Of a stretch of 64,000 nucleotides of DNA, positions 33,642-42,380 are shown piece after piece. Below the pieces are notes generated by a model. The model made no database searches. It was not told where the DNA came from and saw only the letters and a list, made by a program, of their open reading frames with translations. Source of the DNA: Nocardioides seonyuensis (GTDB lineage Bacteria > Actinomycetota > Actinomycetes > Propionibacteriales > Nocardioidaceae); contig NZ_CP038436.1 in NCBI RefSeq assembly GCF_004683965.1, positions 2,046,001 to 2,110,000 of the forward strand. The letters run 5' to 3'. The position numbers and the translations under genes are program-made. How positions within the stretch are numbered: position 1 is the stretch's first letter; the number at the start of each line of letters is the position of its first letter.

Positions 33642-34081
33642 TGGCGGCCCGGGTGCAGGTGCCGTTCGCTGTCTCGCGCGAGGTCGCGTTCGACTTCCTG
33701 GGCGACCCGCACAAGCGCCCGCAGTGGCAGAGCACCCTGCGTCGGGTCGAGGCGGTCACGCCGATGCCGCCGCAGGTGGGGACGTCCTGGCGCGACGTCG
33801 TGCTGGGCGAGGTGGTCGCACAGATGGAGCTCACCGTCGTGGACCGCCCGGTCCGGTGGGCCGAGCGCGGCGTCACCAAGGGGGTGGCGATGGACCTGAC
33901 CCTCGACTTCGAGGAGACCGCCACCGGGTGCCTGGTCTCGGCCGCATTCGAGGTGACCAGCGCGGGTGCTCCGCGATTCCTCGTCGCGATCGTGCGGCGC
34001 TCCATGCCGCGCGCCGTGCGCAAGGACCTGGTCCGTGCGGCCGGAATCCTCGACGGGAGCGTCGAGCCGCGCGACCCGTGA
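33641..34081 (+). CDS. SRPBCC (polyketide cyclase-like) family protein
   Basis: 146 aa. Helix-grip fold suggested by VQVPFAVSREVAFDFLGDPHKRPQWQSTLRRVE at the N-terminus, a central beta-rich part, and a C-terminal helix FLVAIVRRSMPRAVRKDLVRAAGIL. Such proteins bind hydrophobic ligands; none can be named here. GTG 33641 overlaps the purC stop by one base, so it is probably made by translational coupling to purC. Confidence 0.7.
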   Translation: MAARVQVPFAVSREVAFDFLGDPHKRPQWQSTLRRVEAVTPMPPQVGTSWRDVVLGEVVAQMELTVVDRPVRWAERGVTKGVAMDLTLDFEETATGCLVSAAFEVTSAGAPRFLVAIVRRSMPRAVRKDLVRAAGILDGSVEPRDP

Positions 34082-34158
34082 CCGCGTCGCCACGGATGGT
34101 CTAGACCTCGGTGGTGTCACCCATGCGGGGGCGGGTCGGGTCGTGCACCATCTCCGCC

Positions 34159-35481
34159 ATGGACAGACGTCTCGCGACCAGGCCGCTTCTCGCCCTCGCC
34201 TCCGCGGCGGTGCTCGTGACGGCGACGGCGGCTCCTTCGGGTGCGGCCGTCACCGTCAGCAGCAACGCTGTCACGGGGGACGCGGCCAACGACTCGATCG
34301 TGGTCACGTGCACCGCCGGGAACCTCGCGGCCGTGGGTGCGGCAGGAGCGGGGGACCCGTGCGCCGACCTCGCCTTCGTCGACGTGGACCCCGGTGGCGG
34401 CACCGACACCGTCGACCTCTCCGGGGTCACCACGGCGTCGTTCCCCAACCTCACGGCGGTGCTGGTCGACACGCGTGACGTCGGCTTCGTCGACACGGTC
34501 GCCGGTTCAGGGCTCTACGACTACTTCACCGCCGACGCTGACGACGTCCTCGACGGAGCAGGAGGCAACGACACCTTCATCGGCGGCGGCGTCGCGCGTG
34601 GCGGCGCGGGCGACGACGTCTTCAGGGACGTCGACGGCGAGGCGGTCGGCGGGGAGGGTGACGACCTCTTCGTGCAGGTGGTGCCCGCGAGCGGGATCGA
34701 CGGTGGGCCAGGGACCGACACGTGGGTGCTCGACATCGACGCGGAGGTTCCGCAGCCGGGGCTGCCGCTGGTGTTCACGCTCACTGACTCCGACGCCACC
34801 ATCGCGCTCGGGTCCAGCTCGCCGACCACCCGTCCCGCGGCTGGCCTGGAGCACCTCGATCTCACGCTGATGAGGCACGGCAGCGAGTCCTACGACGGCT
34901 CGGCCTTCTCCGGATCGGCACACGTGCGGGGGCTCGCCGGACCCGACACGCTCACCGGCGGCCCGGGCGCAGACACCCTCCTGGCCGGGACGGGCAACGA
35001 CACGGTCACCGGTGGTGCCGGGGGCGACGACCTGCGCGGTGGCGACGGTGACGACACGGTCAACGCCCGGGACGGGGTGGCCGACCGGGTCGACTGCGGC
35101 ACGGGCACTGACACGGTGGTCGCGGACGTCGTCGACACACTCACTGGTTGCGAGAACGTCGACGTCCCCGCCGTGCCTCCGCTGCCGCTGCCCACGCCGC
35201 TGCCGGCTCCGGCGGCGCAGGCTCCCGACACGAGCGCGATCTCGGGCAAGTCCAAGGTGACCAGGCCGAGGAAGGCGAAGTTCCGGTTCTCCTCGACCGC
35301 TCCTGGGGCGACGTTCGAGTGCCGGCTCGACAAGGGCCGGTGGAAGGCCTGCACTTCGCCCCACAAGGTGGCGACGAAGAAGCTCAAGCCGGGCAAGCAC
35401 AAGCTGCAGGTGCGTGCGGTCGTGGGCGGGCTCGTCGACGCGACGCCGTCGAGGAAGACCTTCAAGATCAAGCGGCGCTGA
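34159..35481 (+). CDS. Secreted protein with RTX-like calcium repeats
   Basis: 440 aa. Signal peptide (hydrophobic 8-27, cleavage near PSGA-AV). Residues about 110-330 carry hemolysin-type nonapeptide-like repeats (GGNDTFIGG, GGAGDDVF, LLAGTGNDTVTGG, GGDDLRGGDGDDTV) that bind calcium and form a beta-roll. A Pro-rich linker leads to a C-terminal immunoglobulin-like domain (FRFSSTAPGATFECRLDKGRWKACTSPHKV), ending in a Lys/Arg-rich tail. Probably a surface or extracellular structural or adhesive protein; no enzyme domain seen. The ATG at 34159 was chosen for the signal peptide. Confidence 0.75.
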   Translation: MDRRLATRPLLALASAAVLVTATAAPSGAAVTVSSNAVTGDAANDSIVVTCTAGNLAAVGAAGAGDPCADLAFVDVDPGGGTDTVDLSGVTTASFPNLTAVLVDTRDVGFVDTVAGSGLYDYFTADADDVLDGAGGNDTFIGGGVARGGAGDDVFRDVDGEAVGGEGDDLFVQVVPASGIDGGPGTDTWVLDIDAEVPQPGLPLVFTLTDSDATIALGSSSPTTRPAAGLEHLDLTLMRHGSESYDGSAFSGSAHVRGLAGPDTLTGGPGADTLLAGTGNDTVTGGAGGDDLRGGDGDDTVNARDGVADRVDCGTGTDTVVADVVDTLTGCENVDVPAVPPLPLPTPLPAPAAQAPDTSAISGKSKVTRPRKAKFRFSSTAPGATFECRLDKGRWKACTSPHKVATKKLKPGKHKLQVRAVVGGLVDATPSRKTFKIKRR

Positions 35482-35544
35482 ACGACCGTGCCGGACGGCA
35501 CCCCCACCGATGCGGCGGTCGGGTCGACCGGGCACGATTCCGTC

Positions 35545-35589
35545 ATGGACGTACGACGCGCGAGCGCTCCCAAGGTCAGGCGGCGCTGA
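35545..35589 (+). CDS. Possible 14-codon basic leader peptide
   Basis: ATG through TGA encoding MDVRRASAPKVRRR. CACGAT lies 6 nt upstream as a weak leaderless -10, and its stop overlaps the ATG of the next gene (TGATG). Its last codons closely resemble the end of the preceding gene (AAGATCAAGCGGCGCTGA versus AAGGTCAGGCGGCGCTGA), so it may be a duplicated fragment rather than a working peptide. Confidence 0.25.
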   Translation: MDVRRASAPKVRRR

Positions 35590-35774
35590 TGCGCGCGCTG
35601 TTCGTGGCCCTGGGTGTGGCCATGGTGCTCATCGGGGCCGTCTGGACCCTCCAGGGGCTCGACGTCCTCGGGGGCAGCGCCATGAGCGGCGTCGACGTCT
35701 GGGCGATCATCGGCCCGCTCGTCGCAGGGCTCGGTGTGGGCCTGGTCATCGCCGCCGCCCGACGTCCCGACTGA
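35589..35774 (+). CDS. Small two-helix membrane protein
   Basis: 61 aa: MRALFVALGVAMVLIGAVWT, LQGLDVLGGSAMSGVDVWAI, then IGPLVAGLGVGLVIAAARRP. Small proteins with this pattern (a helix, LQGL-GSxMSG loop, second helix) are common and conserved in actinobacteria; function unknown. No good ribosome site; translation may be coupled to the tiny reading frame that ends in its start codon. Confidence 0.65.
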   Translation: MRALFVALGVAMVLIGAVWTLQGLDVLGGSAMSGVDVWAIIGPLVAGLGVGLVIAAARRPD

Positions 35775-35832
35775 CGTCGTACGACACCCGGGCGGCCTTG
35801 GCTCACGGCGTGCTGGTCGACCCCAGCCCGGG

Positions 35833-36015
35833 ATGGGCCTGCGCGAGCGCACCGTCGCCCGCTGGCTCGGCGCCTTCAGCGTGCTGCCGGTGCTCGCCGT
35901 GGTCCTGATGTCCGGTGTCGGCGGCGTCGCCGGCTTCCCTGCCCTGGTCGGCCCTGTGTGGCTGGTCGTCCTCGGGCTGGGCCTGGTCTTCGGGAGGCAC
36001 ACCATCACCCGCTGA
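35833..36015 (+). CDS. Small two-helix membrane protein, hypothetical
   Basis: About 60 aa from ATG 35833: a basic start (MGLRERTVARW), a hydrophobic helix (LGAFSVLPVLAVVLMSGVGG) and a second helix (FPALVGPVWLVVLGLGLVFG). No family recognised and only a weak GGG before the start. Supported mainly by hydrophobic pattern and the strong hairpin just downstream. Confidence 0.45.
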   Translation: MGLRERTVARWLGAFSVLPVLAVVLMSGVGGVAGFPALVGPVWLVVLGLGLVFGRHTITR

Positions 36016-36028
36016 CCCGCGGTGCCCG

Positions 36029-36068
36029 CGGCCCCGGCCTGCTCGTCGTACGACGTGGGCCGGGGCCG
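36029..36068. terminator. Long hairpin before purS
   Basis: Perfect 11-bp GC stem (36029-36039 with 36058-36068). The loop itself contains the 12-bp palindrome CGTCGTACGACG (36044-36055), giving a cruciform-like structure. It probably ends transcription of the small membrane-protein genes. Confidence 0.6.
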
Positions 36069-36088
36069 TGTCGCGCCCGTCACGACAC

Positions 36089-36094
36089 TAGACT
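36089..36094 (+). promoter_or_regulatory. -10 box of purS
   Basis: TAGACT; leader about 31 nt with ribosome site GGAGA (36121-36125) before GTG 36132. Confidence 0.5.
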
Positions 36095-36131
36095 CGGACC
36101 CGCTGCCGCCCCCTGCACCAGGAGACCTTCC

Positions 36132-36419
36132 GTGGCCCGTTACGTCGTCGACGTCATGCCCAAGCCCGAGATCCTCGACCCCCAGGGCAAGGCCGTGCTC
36201 GGCGCGCTGCCGCGCCTGGGCTTCGAGGGCGTCCTCGACGTCCGGCAGGGCAAGAGGTTCGAGATCGAGGTCGAGGGCGAAGCGTCCGACGACGTCCTCG
36301 CCGAGGTCATCAAGATGGCCGGGACCCTGCTCTCCAACCCGGTGATCGAGGACTTCGAGGTCCACGTCGAGGGCAGCACCGTCGGCGGCGGCAAGCACAG
36401 CGCCGAGGCCCTGGCATGA
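36132..36419 (+). CDS. purS: FGAM synthase subunit PurS
   Basis: 95 aa. Small subunit that docks PurQ to PurL so that ammonia can pass between them. [21 protein letters not shown] and [20 protein letters not shown] are typical. GTG start with a good ribosome site. Overlaps purQ by ATGA. With purQ and purL it makes the three-part, Bacillus-type enzyme of purine step 4. The C-terminal tail ([14 protein letters not shown]) is a little longer than in Bacillus. Confidence 0.93.
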   Translation: MARYVVDVMPKPEILDPQGKAVLGALPRLGFEGVLDVRQGKRFEIEVEGEASDDVLAEVIKMAGTLLSNPVIEDFEVHVEGSTVGGGKHSAEALA

Positions 36420-37084
36420 AGGTCGGCGTCGTCACCTTCCCCGGCTCGCTGGACGACGTCGACGCCCGCCGCGCGGTGACCGTCGGGGGCCACGAGGCCG
36501 TGGCCCTGTGGCACGGCGACGACGACCTGCGTGGTGTCGACGCGGTGATCCTGCCGGGCGGGTTCTCCTACGGCGACTACCTGCGGTGCGGCGCGATCTC
36601 GCGCTTCGCGCCGGTGATGGGCTCCGTGGTCGAGGCGGCCGGCAAGGGCATGCCCGTGCTCGGCATCTGCAACGGCTTCCAGATCCTGTGCGAGTCCCAC
36701 CTGCTGCCCGGCGCGCTGATCCGCAACGACCACCGCAAGTTCGCCTGCCGCGACCAGCAGCTGCGCATCGAGCGGGTCGACACCCCGTGGACCTCGGCCT
36801 ACGAGCAGGGCCAGGAGGTCACGATCGTCCTGAAGAACGGCGAGGGCGGGTTCGTGGCCGACGAGGCGGTGCTCGACCGCCTCGAGGGTGAGGGTCGGGT
36901 CGTGGCGCGCTACCTCGGCGACAACCCCAACGGCTCGATGCGCGACATCGCCGGCATCTCCAACGAGCGCGGCAACGTCGTGGGTCTGATGCCCCACCCC
37001 GAGCACGCCGTCGAGGGCCTCTGCGGCCCCGGCACCGACGGGCTCGGCTTCTTCACCTCGCTCGTCGAGCGGGTCATGGCATGA
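36416..37084 (+). CDS. purQ: FGAM synthase glutaminase subunit PurQ
   Basis: 222 aa class I glutamine amidotransferase. It releases ammonia from glutamine for PurL. Nucleophile C85 in LGICNGFQ, oxyanion region [12 protein letters not shown], and the HPEHAVE end segment with the catalytic His/Glu. Overlaps purS and the next gene by 4 nt on either side, so the three are translationally coupled. Confidence 0.96.
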   Translation: MKVGVVTFPGSLDDVDARRAVTVGGHEAVALWHGDDDLRGVDAVILPGGFSYGDYLRCGAISRFAPVMGSVVEAAGKGMPVLGICNGFQILCESHLLPGALIRNDHRKFACRDQQLRIERVDTPWTSAYEQGQEVTIVLKNGEGGFVADEAVLDRLEGEGRVVARYLGDNPNGSMRDIAGISNERGNVVGLMPHPEHAVEGLCGPGTDGLGFFTSLVERVMA

Positions 37085-37524
37085 GCCCCGTCCGCCTCTA
37101 CCGCCTCGTCGCGCGCGCCGAGGCCGTCACCTGGGCGCTGCTTCTCCTCGGCATGTTCCTGAAGTACGTCACGGAGACGACAGAGCTCGGCGTCCGGGTC
37201 TTCGGCATGCTCCACGGGGTCGTCTTCATCGCCTACGGCCTGACCACGGTCCTGCTCTGGATCGACCAGCGCTGGTCGGTCGGCCGCCTGGTCGGCGGCC
37301 TCGCCTGCGCCGTCCCGCCCTTCGCCACGGTCCCGTTCGAGCTCTACGCCGAGCGGCGCGGCCTGCTGGGAGAGCAGTGGCGCCTGCGTGAGGAGACTCC
37401 CACGGGTCCGCTGGAGGGCATCGCCGCCTGGCTCGTACGACGTCCCGCCCAGGGCCTCGCGGTCGGGGTCGCCGCAGTCGCGGTGCTCACCGGCGTCGCC
37501 CTGGTGGTCGGCCCTCCCGCCTGA
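37081..37524 (+). CDS. DUF3817 membrane protein
   Basis: 147 aa. Hydrophobic segments at about 14-28, 40-60, 68-85 and 125-145. Contains [26 protein letters not shown] and [12 protein letters not shown], the DUF3817 hallmark. Function unknown; coupled to purQ by an ATGA overlap. Confidence 0.85.
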   Translation: MSPVRLYRLVARAEAVTWALLLLGMFLKYVTETTELGVRVFGMLHGVVFIAYGLTTVLLWIDQRWSVGRLVGGLACAVPPFATVPFELYAERRGLLGEQWRLREETPTGPLEGIAAWLVRRPAQGLAVGVAAVAVLTGVALVVGPPA

Positions 37525-37525
37525 C

Positions 37526-38902
37526 TCAGGCGCTCCCCTTGAGCAGCTGCTTCCACGTCGGTCGGGTGGCCGCGCCGGAGACCGGCAGACGACGCTGGCG
37601 CTGGTAGGTCCTCACGGCAGCCTCGGTCTTCTCGTCGAAGACCCCGGTGGCGCGGAAGCGACCTGCACCGGCGGCGTTGAGGGCCCGCTGGAGGCGGTGG
37701 ACCGCCTCGCCCGTCGATCCGCGCTTGACGATGGTCGGCGAGCCGGCGGCAAGCAGCGCGACCCACGGGCGCCTGCCGAACCGGTCGTCGGGGGCGAAGC
37801 CGCGGGCCGCCTGCCAGGCCCTGGCCGCGGCGATGGTGGCGGCGTCGTACTCGCCGTTGGTCGGGCCCGTGTAGTGGCCCTGCTCGCCGAGCAGGCACTG
37901 GAGCGCCCTGACCCGCGAGGCGCGGGCCTTGCCGGGCTGGAGCGCGGGATAGCGCCAGAAGCCCAGCCGGGTGCCCGGGCAGCGTGACTCGGGGACGGGC
38001 GTCGAGCCGGCGCCGAGCTCGAGGAAGTTGGAGTCGATGTTGACCGTCACGCCGCCCCAGGTCTCGTTGTGGCCGCCGAGGTACTGCTTCATCCGGCCGC
38101 CGGGGCGCCAGGAGTCCTCGGGGATGTAGGTCGTGGACGTGTTGGCCACTCCGTCCCAGCGCGCGATCCAGATGCGGTCGGGGAGGGCGAACTGACCCGG
38201 CCGCTGGCGGAAGGCGTCGTCGAGCATCTTGATACCGGAGCTCGCGCTGGAGTAGAAGCCGGCGACGTAGCCCAGCTGCTTGATGCGGGTGACCCAGCCG
38301 CTGACGAACGCCAGGGCCGACTCGCGGCAGTGGGTGTCGCCGAGGGTGAAGCCCTCGAGGTCGTACCAGATCGTGCTGCCGGGCCCGATGCCGTACGACG
38401 CCGCGTCGGCCGCGTTCTTCTCCGCCTCGACCACGCCCTGGGACGTGGCGATGGCATAGCCGCCGGCCGGCTTGGGGCTGATCCGGAAGTCGTCCTGGTA
38501 GCGCGGGAAGCGCGGCTGGCACGAGGCCTGGGGGCCCAGCGCGATGGGCAGCAGCCGCCACCCGCGAGCGACCTGCTTGGCGACCCACTCGGGGCTCAGG
38601 TTGGGCTGGTCGCGGCAGGCGCGGGAGTCACCGGAGATGTAGATGCCGACAGCCGTGAAGGGGGAGTGGCGCCACCACTTGCCCATCGTGCGGCTGGTGG
38701 GGGCAAGGCACTGGTCGAAGCCGTAGCCGGTGAAGTCGCCGGGCGTGGCCATGACGACCTGGGCGGGCGACGCCGTACGCCGCGCCTGGTGCTCGACGCT
38801 CCCGGGGCCAGCGCCGGCGCCGGCCGGAGAGCCGACGAGGGGGAGGGCGAGGGCGATCGCGGCCACGGTCGCGACGACCCGGCCCGGGGAGAGGCGGCGC
38901 AT
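37526..38902 (-). CDS. Secreted DUF1906 glycoside-hydrolase-like protein with peptidoglycan-binding domain
   Basis: 458 aa. Signal peptide (about residues 1-30). A DUF1906/Rv2525c-like TIM-barrel domain (about 55-300) shows GFDQCLAPTSRTMGKW, YISGDSRACRDQPNLSPEWV, IWYDLEGF with the acidic active-site-like residues, and GFYSSASSG. C-terminal repeats (about 320-455) carry peptidoglycan_1-like signatures (LQCLLGEQGHYTGPTNGEYD, VHRLQRALNAAGAGRFRATGVFDEKTEAAVRTYQ). Likely acts on or binds the cell wall. Start 38902 keeps a compact signal peptide; ATG 38920 is an alternative. Confidence 0.85.
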   Translation of the reverse strand: MRRLSPGRVVATVAAIALALPLVGSPAGAGAGPGSVEHQARRTASPAQVVMATPGDFTGYGFDQCLAPTSRTMGKWWRHSPFTAVGIYISGDSRACRDQPNLSPEWVAKQVARGWRLLPIALGPQASCQPRFPRYQDDFRISPKPAGGYAIATSQGVVEAEKNAADAASYGIGPGSTIWYDLEGFTLGDTHCRESALAFVSGWVTRIKQLGYVAGFYSSASSGIKMLDDAFRQRPGQFALPDRIWIARWDGVANTSTTYIPEDSWRPGGRMKQYLGGHNETWGGVTVNIDSNFLELGAGSTPVPESRCPGTRLGFWRYPALQPGKARASRVRALQCLLGEQGHYTGPTNGEYDAATIAAARAWQAARGFAPDDRFGRRPWVALLAAGSPTIVKRGSTGEAVHRLQRALNAAGAGRFRATGVFDEKTEAAVRTYQRQRRLPVSGAATRPTWKQLLKGSA

Positions 38903-39045
38903 GGACCCAGCGAACCACACCAGTCACACCTGTCACAGCCATTCGAGCGAAGAACAGTCCTGTACTTCGTCCCGGTCGCCACGACCGGCCACGGCGCACC
39001 CTGTCCGCGTGCAGTGCCAGCGCTCGAGCCACCGGACAGCGCTTG

Positions 39046-39051
39046 TAGATT
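39046..39051 (+). promoter_or_regulatory. -10 box of leaderless purL
   Basis: TAGATT, 6 nt before GTG 39058. CTGTCCG (39001-39007) and CGGACAG (39033-39039) form an inverted repeat across the promoter. Confidence 0.55.
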
Positions 39052-39057
39052 CATCTC

Positions 39058-41358
39058 GTGCCTGACTCGACTGCTGCCCCTCGACTCGACACCGTGGCCG
39101 TGGCGGCCGGCGACCCCCACCGCGAGCAGCCGTGGCAGGACCTCGGCCTCAAGGCCGATGAGTACTCCCGGATCCGCGAGATCCTCGGTCGTCGGCCCAC
39201 CAGCTCCGAGCTGGCGATGTACTCCGTGATGTGGAGCGAGCACTGCTCCTACAAGTCCACCAAGGTGCACCTCAAGCAGTTCGGCGAGCTCGCCCAGGAG
39301 ACGCCGCTGGGCAAGATGCTGGCCGGGATCGGCGAGAACGCCGGCGTCATCGACATCGGCCAGGGCTACGCCGTCACGTTCAAGGTCGAGTCGCACAACC
39401 ACCCGTCCTTCGTCGAGCCCTACCAGGGGGCCGCGACCGGCATCGGCGGCATCGTGCGCGACATCCTTGCGATGGGCGCGCGTCCCGTCGCGGTCATGGA
39501 CCCGCTGCGCTTCGGGCCGCTCGACGCGCCCGACACCCAGCGCGTGCTGCCGGGGATCGTCGCGGGGGTCGGCGGTTACGGCAACTGCCTCGGCCTGCCC
39601 AACATCGGCGGCGAGGCGGTCTTCGACGAGACCTACCTCGGCAACCCGCTCGTCAACGCGCTGTGCGTCGGCGTGCTGCGTCACGAGGACCTCCACCTCG
39701 CCAAGGCGTCAGGCGACGGCAACCTCGTGGTGCTGTACGGCGCCCGTACCGGCGGCGACGGCATCGGCGGCGTCTCCGTGCTCGCCTCCGAGACGTTCGA
39801 CGCCGGCCCCGACGGTCAGGGCGGGCCGGCCAAGCGACCGGCGGTCCAGGTCGGTGACCCCTTCATGGAGAAGCTGCTGATCGAGTGCACCCTCGAGCTC
39901 TTCGCCGCGGAGGTCGTGGCCGGGATCCAGGACCTCGGCGGTGCGGGCCTGTCGTGCGCCACCTCCGAGCTTGCCTCGGCCGGTGACGGCGGCATGCACG
40001 TCGAGCTCGACCGCGTCCCGCTGCGCGACTCCACGCTGGCTCCCGAGGAGATCCTCATGAGCGAGTCGCAGGAGCGGATGATGGCGGTCGTCGAGCCCGG
40101 CGACATCGACGCCTTCATGGCGATCTGCGAGAAGTGGGACGTCGAGGCGGTCGTGATCGGCGAGGTCACCTCCTCCGGCAGGCTCGAGATCGACTGGCAC
40201 GGCGAGCGCGTCGTCGACGTACCCCCTCGCTCGGTGGCGCACGACGGCCCCACCTACCAGCGTCCCTACGCCCGGCCCGACTGGCAGGACGTCCTCCAGG
40301 CCGAGGTCGCCGAGGAGCTCGTCCGCCCGTCGTCGGGCGACGAGCTGCGCGACACCCTCCTGCGCCTGGTCGCCAGCCCCAACCTGTGCGACCGGTCCTG
40401 GATCACGGATCAGTACGACCGCTACGTCCAGGGCAACACCGTGCTGGCCCAGCCCTCCGACAGCGGCATGATCCGCGTCGACCCCGACACCAACCTCGGC
40501 GTCGCCGTCTCCACCGACTGCAACGGCCGCTTCGCCAAGCTCGACCCCTACGCCGGCGCCCAGCTCGCGCTGGCCGAGTCCTACCGCAACGTCGCCACGA
40601 GCGGTGCCCGGCCGCTCGCGGTCTCCGACTGCCTCAACTTCGGCTCGCCCGAGGACCCCGCGGTCATGTGGCAGTTCGCCGAGGCCTGCCGGGGCCTCAA
40701 GGACGCGTGCGCCGAGCTCGGCATCCCCGTGACCGGCGGCAACGTCAGCCTCTACAACCAGACCGGCGAGACGGCGATCCTGCCCACGCCGGTCGTGGCC
40801 GTGCTCGGGGTGATCGACGACGTCACCAAGCGCGTCCCCAGCCACTTCGTCGCCGAGGGGGAGCAGATCTTCCTCCTGGGCGAGACCCGCGAGGAGCTGT
40901 CGGGCTCTGAGTGGGCCCACGTGGTCCACGGGCACCTGGGCGGCCGTCCGCCCCGGGTCGACCTGGCCGCAGAGCAGTCGCTGGCCGCCCTCCTGCAGGA
41001 CGCCTCCCGGGACTCGTTGGTGACGAGCGCCCACGACCTCTCCGACGGCGGCCTGGCGCAGGCCCTGGCCGAGGCCACCTTCCGACGCGGCATCGGCGCC
41101 CGGGTGATGCTCTCCAAGGTCGCCGGCGGCGACCCGTTCGTGGCCCTCTTCTCCGAGTCGACCGCCCGGTGCCTGGTCACGGTGCCGGAGGACCGGGCCG
41201 GTGAGCTGCTCGCCCTCGTCCACCGCCACGGCGTACCCGCCACCGGCATCGGCCGCACCGGCGGCGACTCGATCACGGTGGACGGCCAGTTCGAGCTCCC
41301 TGTTGCTGAGGCGAAGGCCGCCTGGCAGGCGACCCTGCCTGCCGCACTCGGCTCCTGA
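39058..41358 (+). CDS. purL: FGAM synthase large subunit PurL
   Basis: 766 aa, the short type that needs PurS and PurQ. ATP-dependent amidation of FGAR to FGAM. Visible are [14 protein letters not shown] at the N-terminus, [62 protein letters not shown] and the second-half copy [16 protein letters not shown]. It is separated from purS-purQ by the DUF3817 and DUF1906 genes and uses its own leaderless promoter. Confidence 0.97.
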   Translation: MPDSTAAPRLDTVAVAAGDPHREQPWQDLGLKADEYSRIREILGRRPTSSELAMYSVMWSEHCSYKSTKVHLKQFGELAQETPLGKMLAGIGENAGVIDIGQGYAVTFKVESHNHPSFVEPYQGAATGIGGIVRDILAMGARPVAVMDPLRFGPLDAPDTQRVLPGIVAGVGGYGNCLGLPNIGGEAVFDETYLGNPLVNALCVGVLRHEDLHLAKASGDGNLVVLYGARTGGDGIGGVSVLASETFDAGPDGQGGPAKRPAVQVGDPFMEKLLIECTLELFAAEVVAGIQDLGGAGLSCATSELASAGDGGMHVELDRVPLRDSTLAPEEILMSESQERMMAVVEPGDIDAFMAICEKWDVEAVVIGEVTSSGRLEIDWHGERVVDVPPRSVAHDGPTYQRPYARPDWQDVLQAEVAEELVRPSSGDELRDTLLRLVASPNLCDRSWITDQYDRYVQGNTVLAQPSDSGMIRVDPDTNLGVAVSTDCNGRFAKLDPYAGAQLALAESYRNVATSGARPLAVSDCLNFGSPEDPAVMWQFAEACRGLKDACAELGIPVTGGNVSLYNQTGETAILPTPVVAVLGVIDDVTKRVPSHFVAEGEQIFLLGETREELSGSEWAHVVHGHLGGRPPRVDLAAEQSLAALLQDASRDSLVTSAHDLSDGGLAQALAEATFRRGIGARVMLSKVAGGDPFVALFSESTARCLVTVPEDRAGELLALVHRHGVPATGIGRTGGDSITVDGQFELPVAEAKAAWQATLPAALGS

Positions 41359-41363
41359 CCCCC

Positions 41364-42272
41364 ATGACCGTCGTCGCGCTGGCCAGTGCCACCCTGCTCG
41401 ACGCAGTCGGTCACGTGCCCGGGGCCGACCTCGTCGTGTGGGACGGGACGACCCCGCCCGACCGGGCCGACGAGGTCGAGCTGGTCGTGGCGCCCTACAG
41501 CACCGCCGGACTGCCAGACCTCGCGGGCCTGCCTCGGTTGAAGGCGGTCCAGATCCAGTCCGCGGGCTACGACGGGATGATCGCCCAGCTGCCGCCCGGG
41601 GTGGTGCTGTGCAACGCCACCGGCGTGCACGACGACGCCACCGCGGAGCTGGCCCTCGGCCTCACGATCGCGAGCCTCCGCGGCATCGACATCGCCGTGC
41701 GCAACGTCGGCCACTGGGAGCGGGACCTGCGCCGCAGGTCCCTGGCCGACAGCCACGTGCTGGTGCTGGGCTACGGCTCGATCGGCCGCGCCGTGGCCAC
41801 CCGCATGCTCGCCTGCAGGGCGACCGTCACCGGGGTGGCCAGCCGGGCACGCCCTGACGACCTCCTCGGCGAGGTGCACGGGCCCGACGTGCTGCCCGGC
41901 CTGCTGCCCACCGTCGACGTGGTCGTCGTGGTGCTGCCCCTCACCGAGGCGACCCGGCACAGCGTCGACGACCCGTTCCTCGCGCAGCTTCCCGACGGCG
42001 CGCTCGTGGTGAACGTGGGGCGCGGCCCGCTCCTCGACACCGACGCGGTGCTCGCCCACGCCGGCCGGCTGGCCTTCGCCCTCGACGTCACCGACCCCGA
42101 GCCCCTGCCCGAGGAGCACCCGCTCTGGCGGGCGCCCGGGGTGCTGATCACCCCGCACATCGCGGGCGGCACCACCGCGATGCTCCCCCGGATGGCGGCC
42201 CTGGCTCGCGACCAGGTCGAGCGCTTCGTCGCCGGTCGCGACCTGCGCAACGTCGTGCACCGCCCCGCCTGA
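41364..42272 (+). CDS. D-isomer-specific 2-hydroxyacid dehydrogenase
   Basis: 302 aa. NAD(P)-dependent reduction of 2-keto acids. Substrate-domain QSAGYDGM, cofactor loop VLGYGSIGRAVA, catalytic arginine in VNVGRGPLLDTDAV, glutamate in PEPLPEEHPLW and histidine in ITPHIAGG. An exact substrate (glyoxylate, hydroxypyruvate or phosphoglycerate-like) cannot be assigned. It begins 5 nt after the purL stop, so it is probably co-transcribed. A very large hairpin ends the unit. Confidence 0.88.
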   Translation: MTVVALASATLLDAVGHVPGADLVVWDGTTPPDRADEVELVVAPYSTAGLPDLAGLPRLKAVQIQSAGYDGMIAQLPPGVVLCNATGVHDDATAELALGLTIASLRGIDIAVRNVGHWERDLRRRSLADSHVLVLGYGSIGRAVATRMLACRATVTGVASRARPDDLLGEVHGPDVLPGLLPTVDVVVVVLPLTEATRHSVDDPFLAQLPDGALVVNVGRGPLLDTDAVLAHAGRLAFALDVTDPEPLPEEHPLWRAPGVLITPHIAGGTTAMLPRMAALARDQVERFVAGRDLRNVVHRPA

Positions 42273-42282
42273 GCCCGCTGCT

Positions 42283-42368
42283 GGATCCCCGGCCGACCGG
42301 TGATCCTCACGCTTCGCGACCGCTGCAACGGTCGCAAACCCGCAGAATCACCGGCCGGCCGGGGATCC
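42283..42368. terminator. 86-bp nested inverted repeat (bidirectional terminator or repeat element)
   Basis: Outer arms of 22 nt (42283-42304, 42347-42368) differ at one base. Inside is a second perfect stem, GCGACCG (42316-42322) with CGGTCGC (42329-42335) and a 6-nt loop. It fills the gap between converging genes. Confidence 0.65.
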
Positions 42369-42380
42369 CGACTCGCGACC

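Noticed and set aside
34159..35481. RTX toxin/haemolysin
   Set aside because: Only a few GGxGxD-type repeats, no type I secretion genes nearby, and a Sec signal peptide instead.
35734..35832. Upstream extension of the small membrane protein at 35833
   Set aside because: Residues before the methionine are Pro/Arg-rich and overlap the end of the preceding gene.
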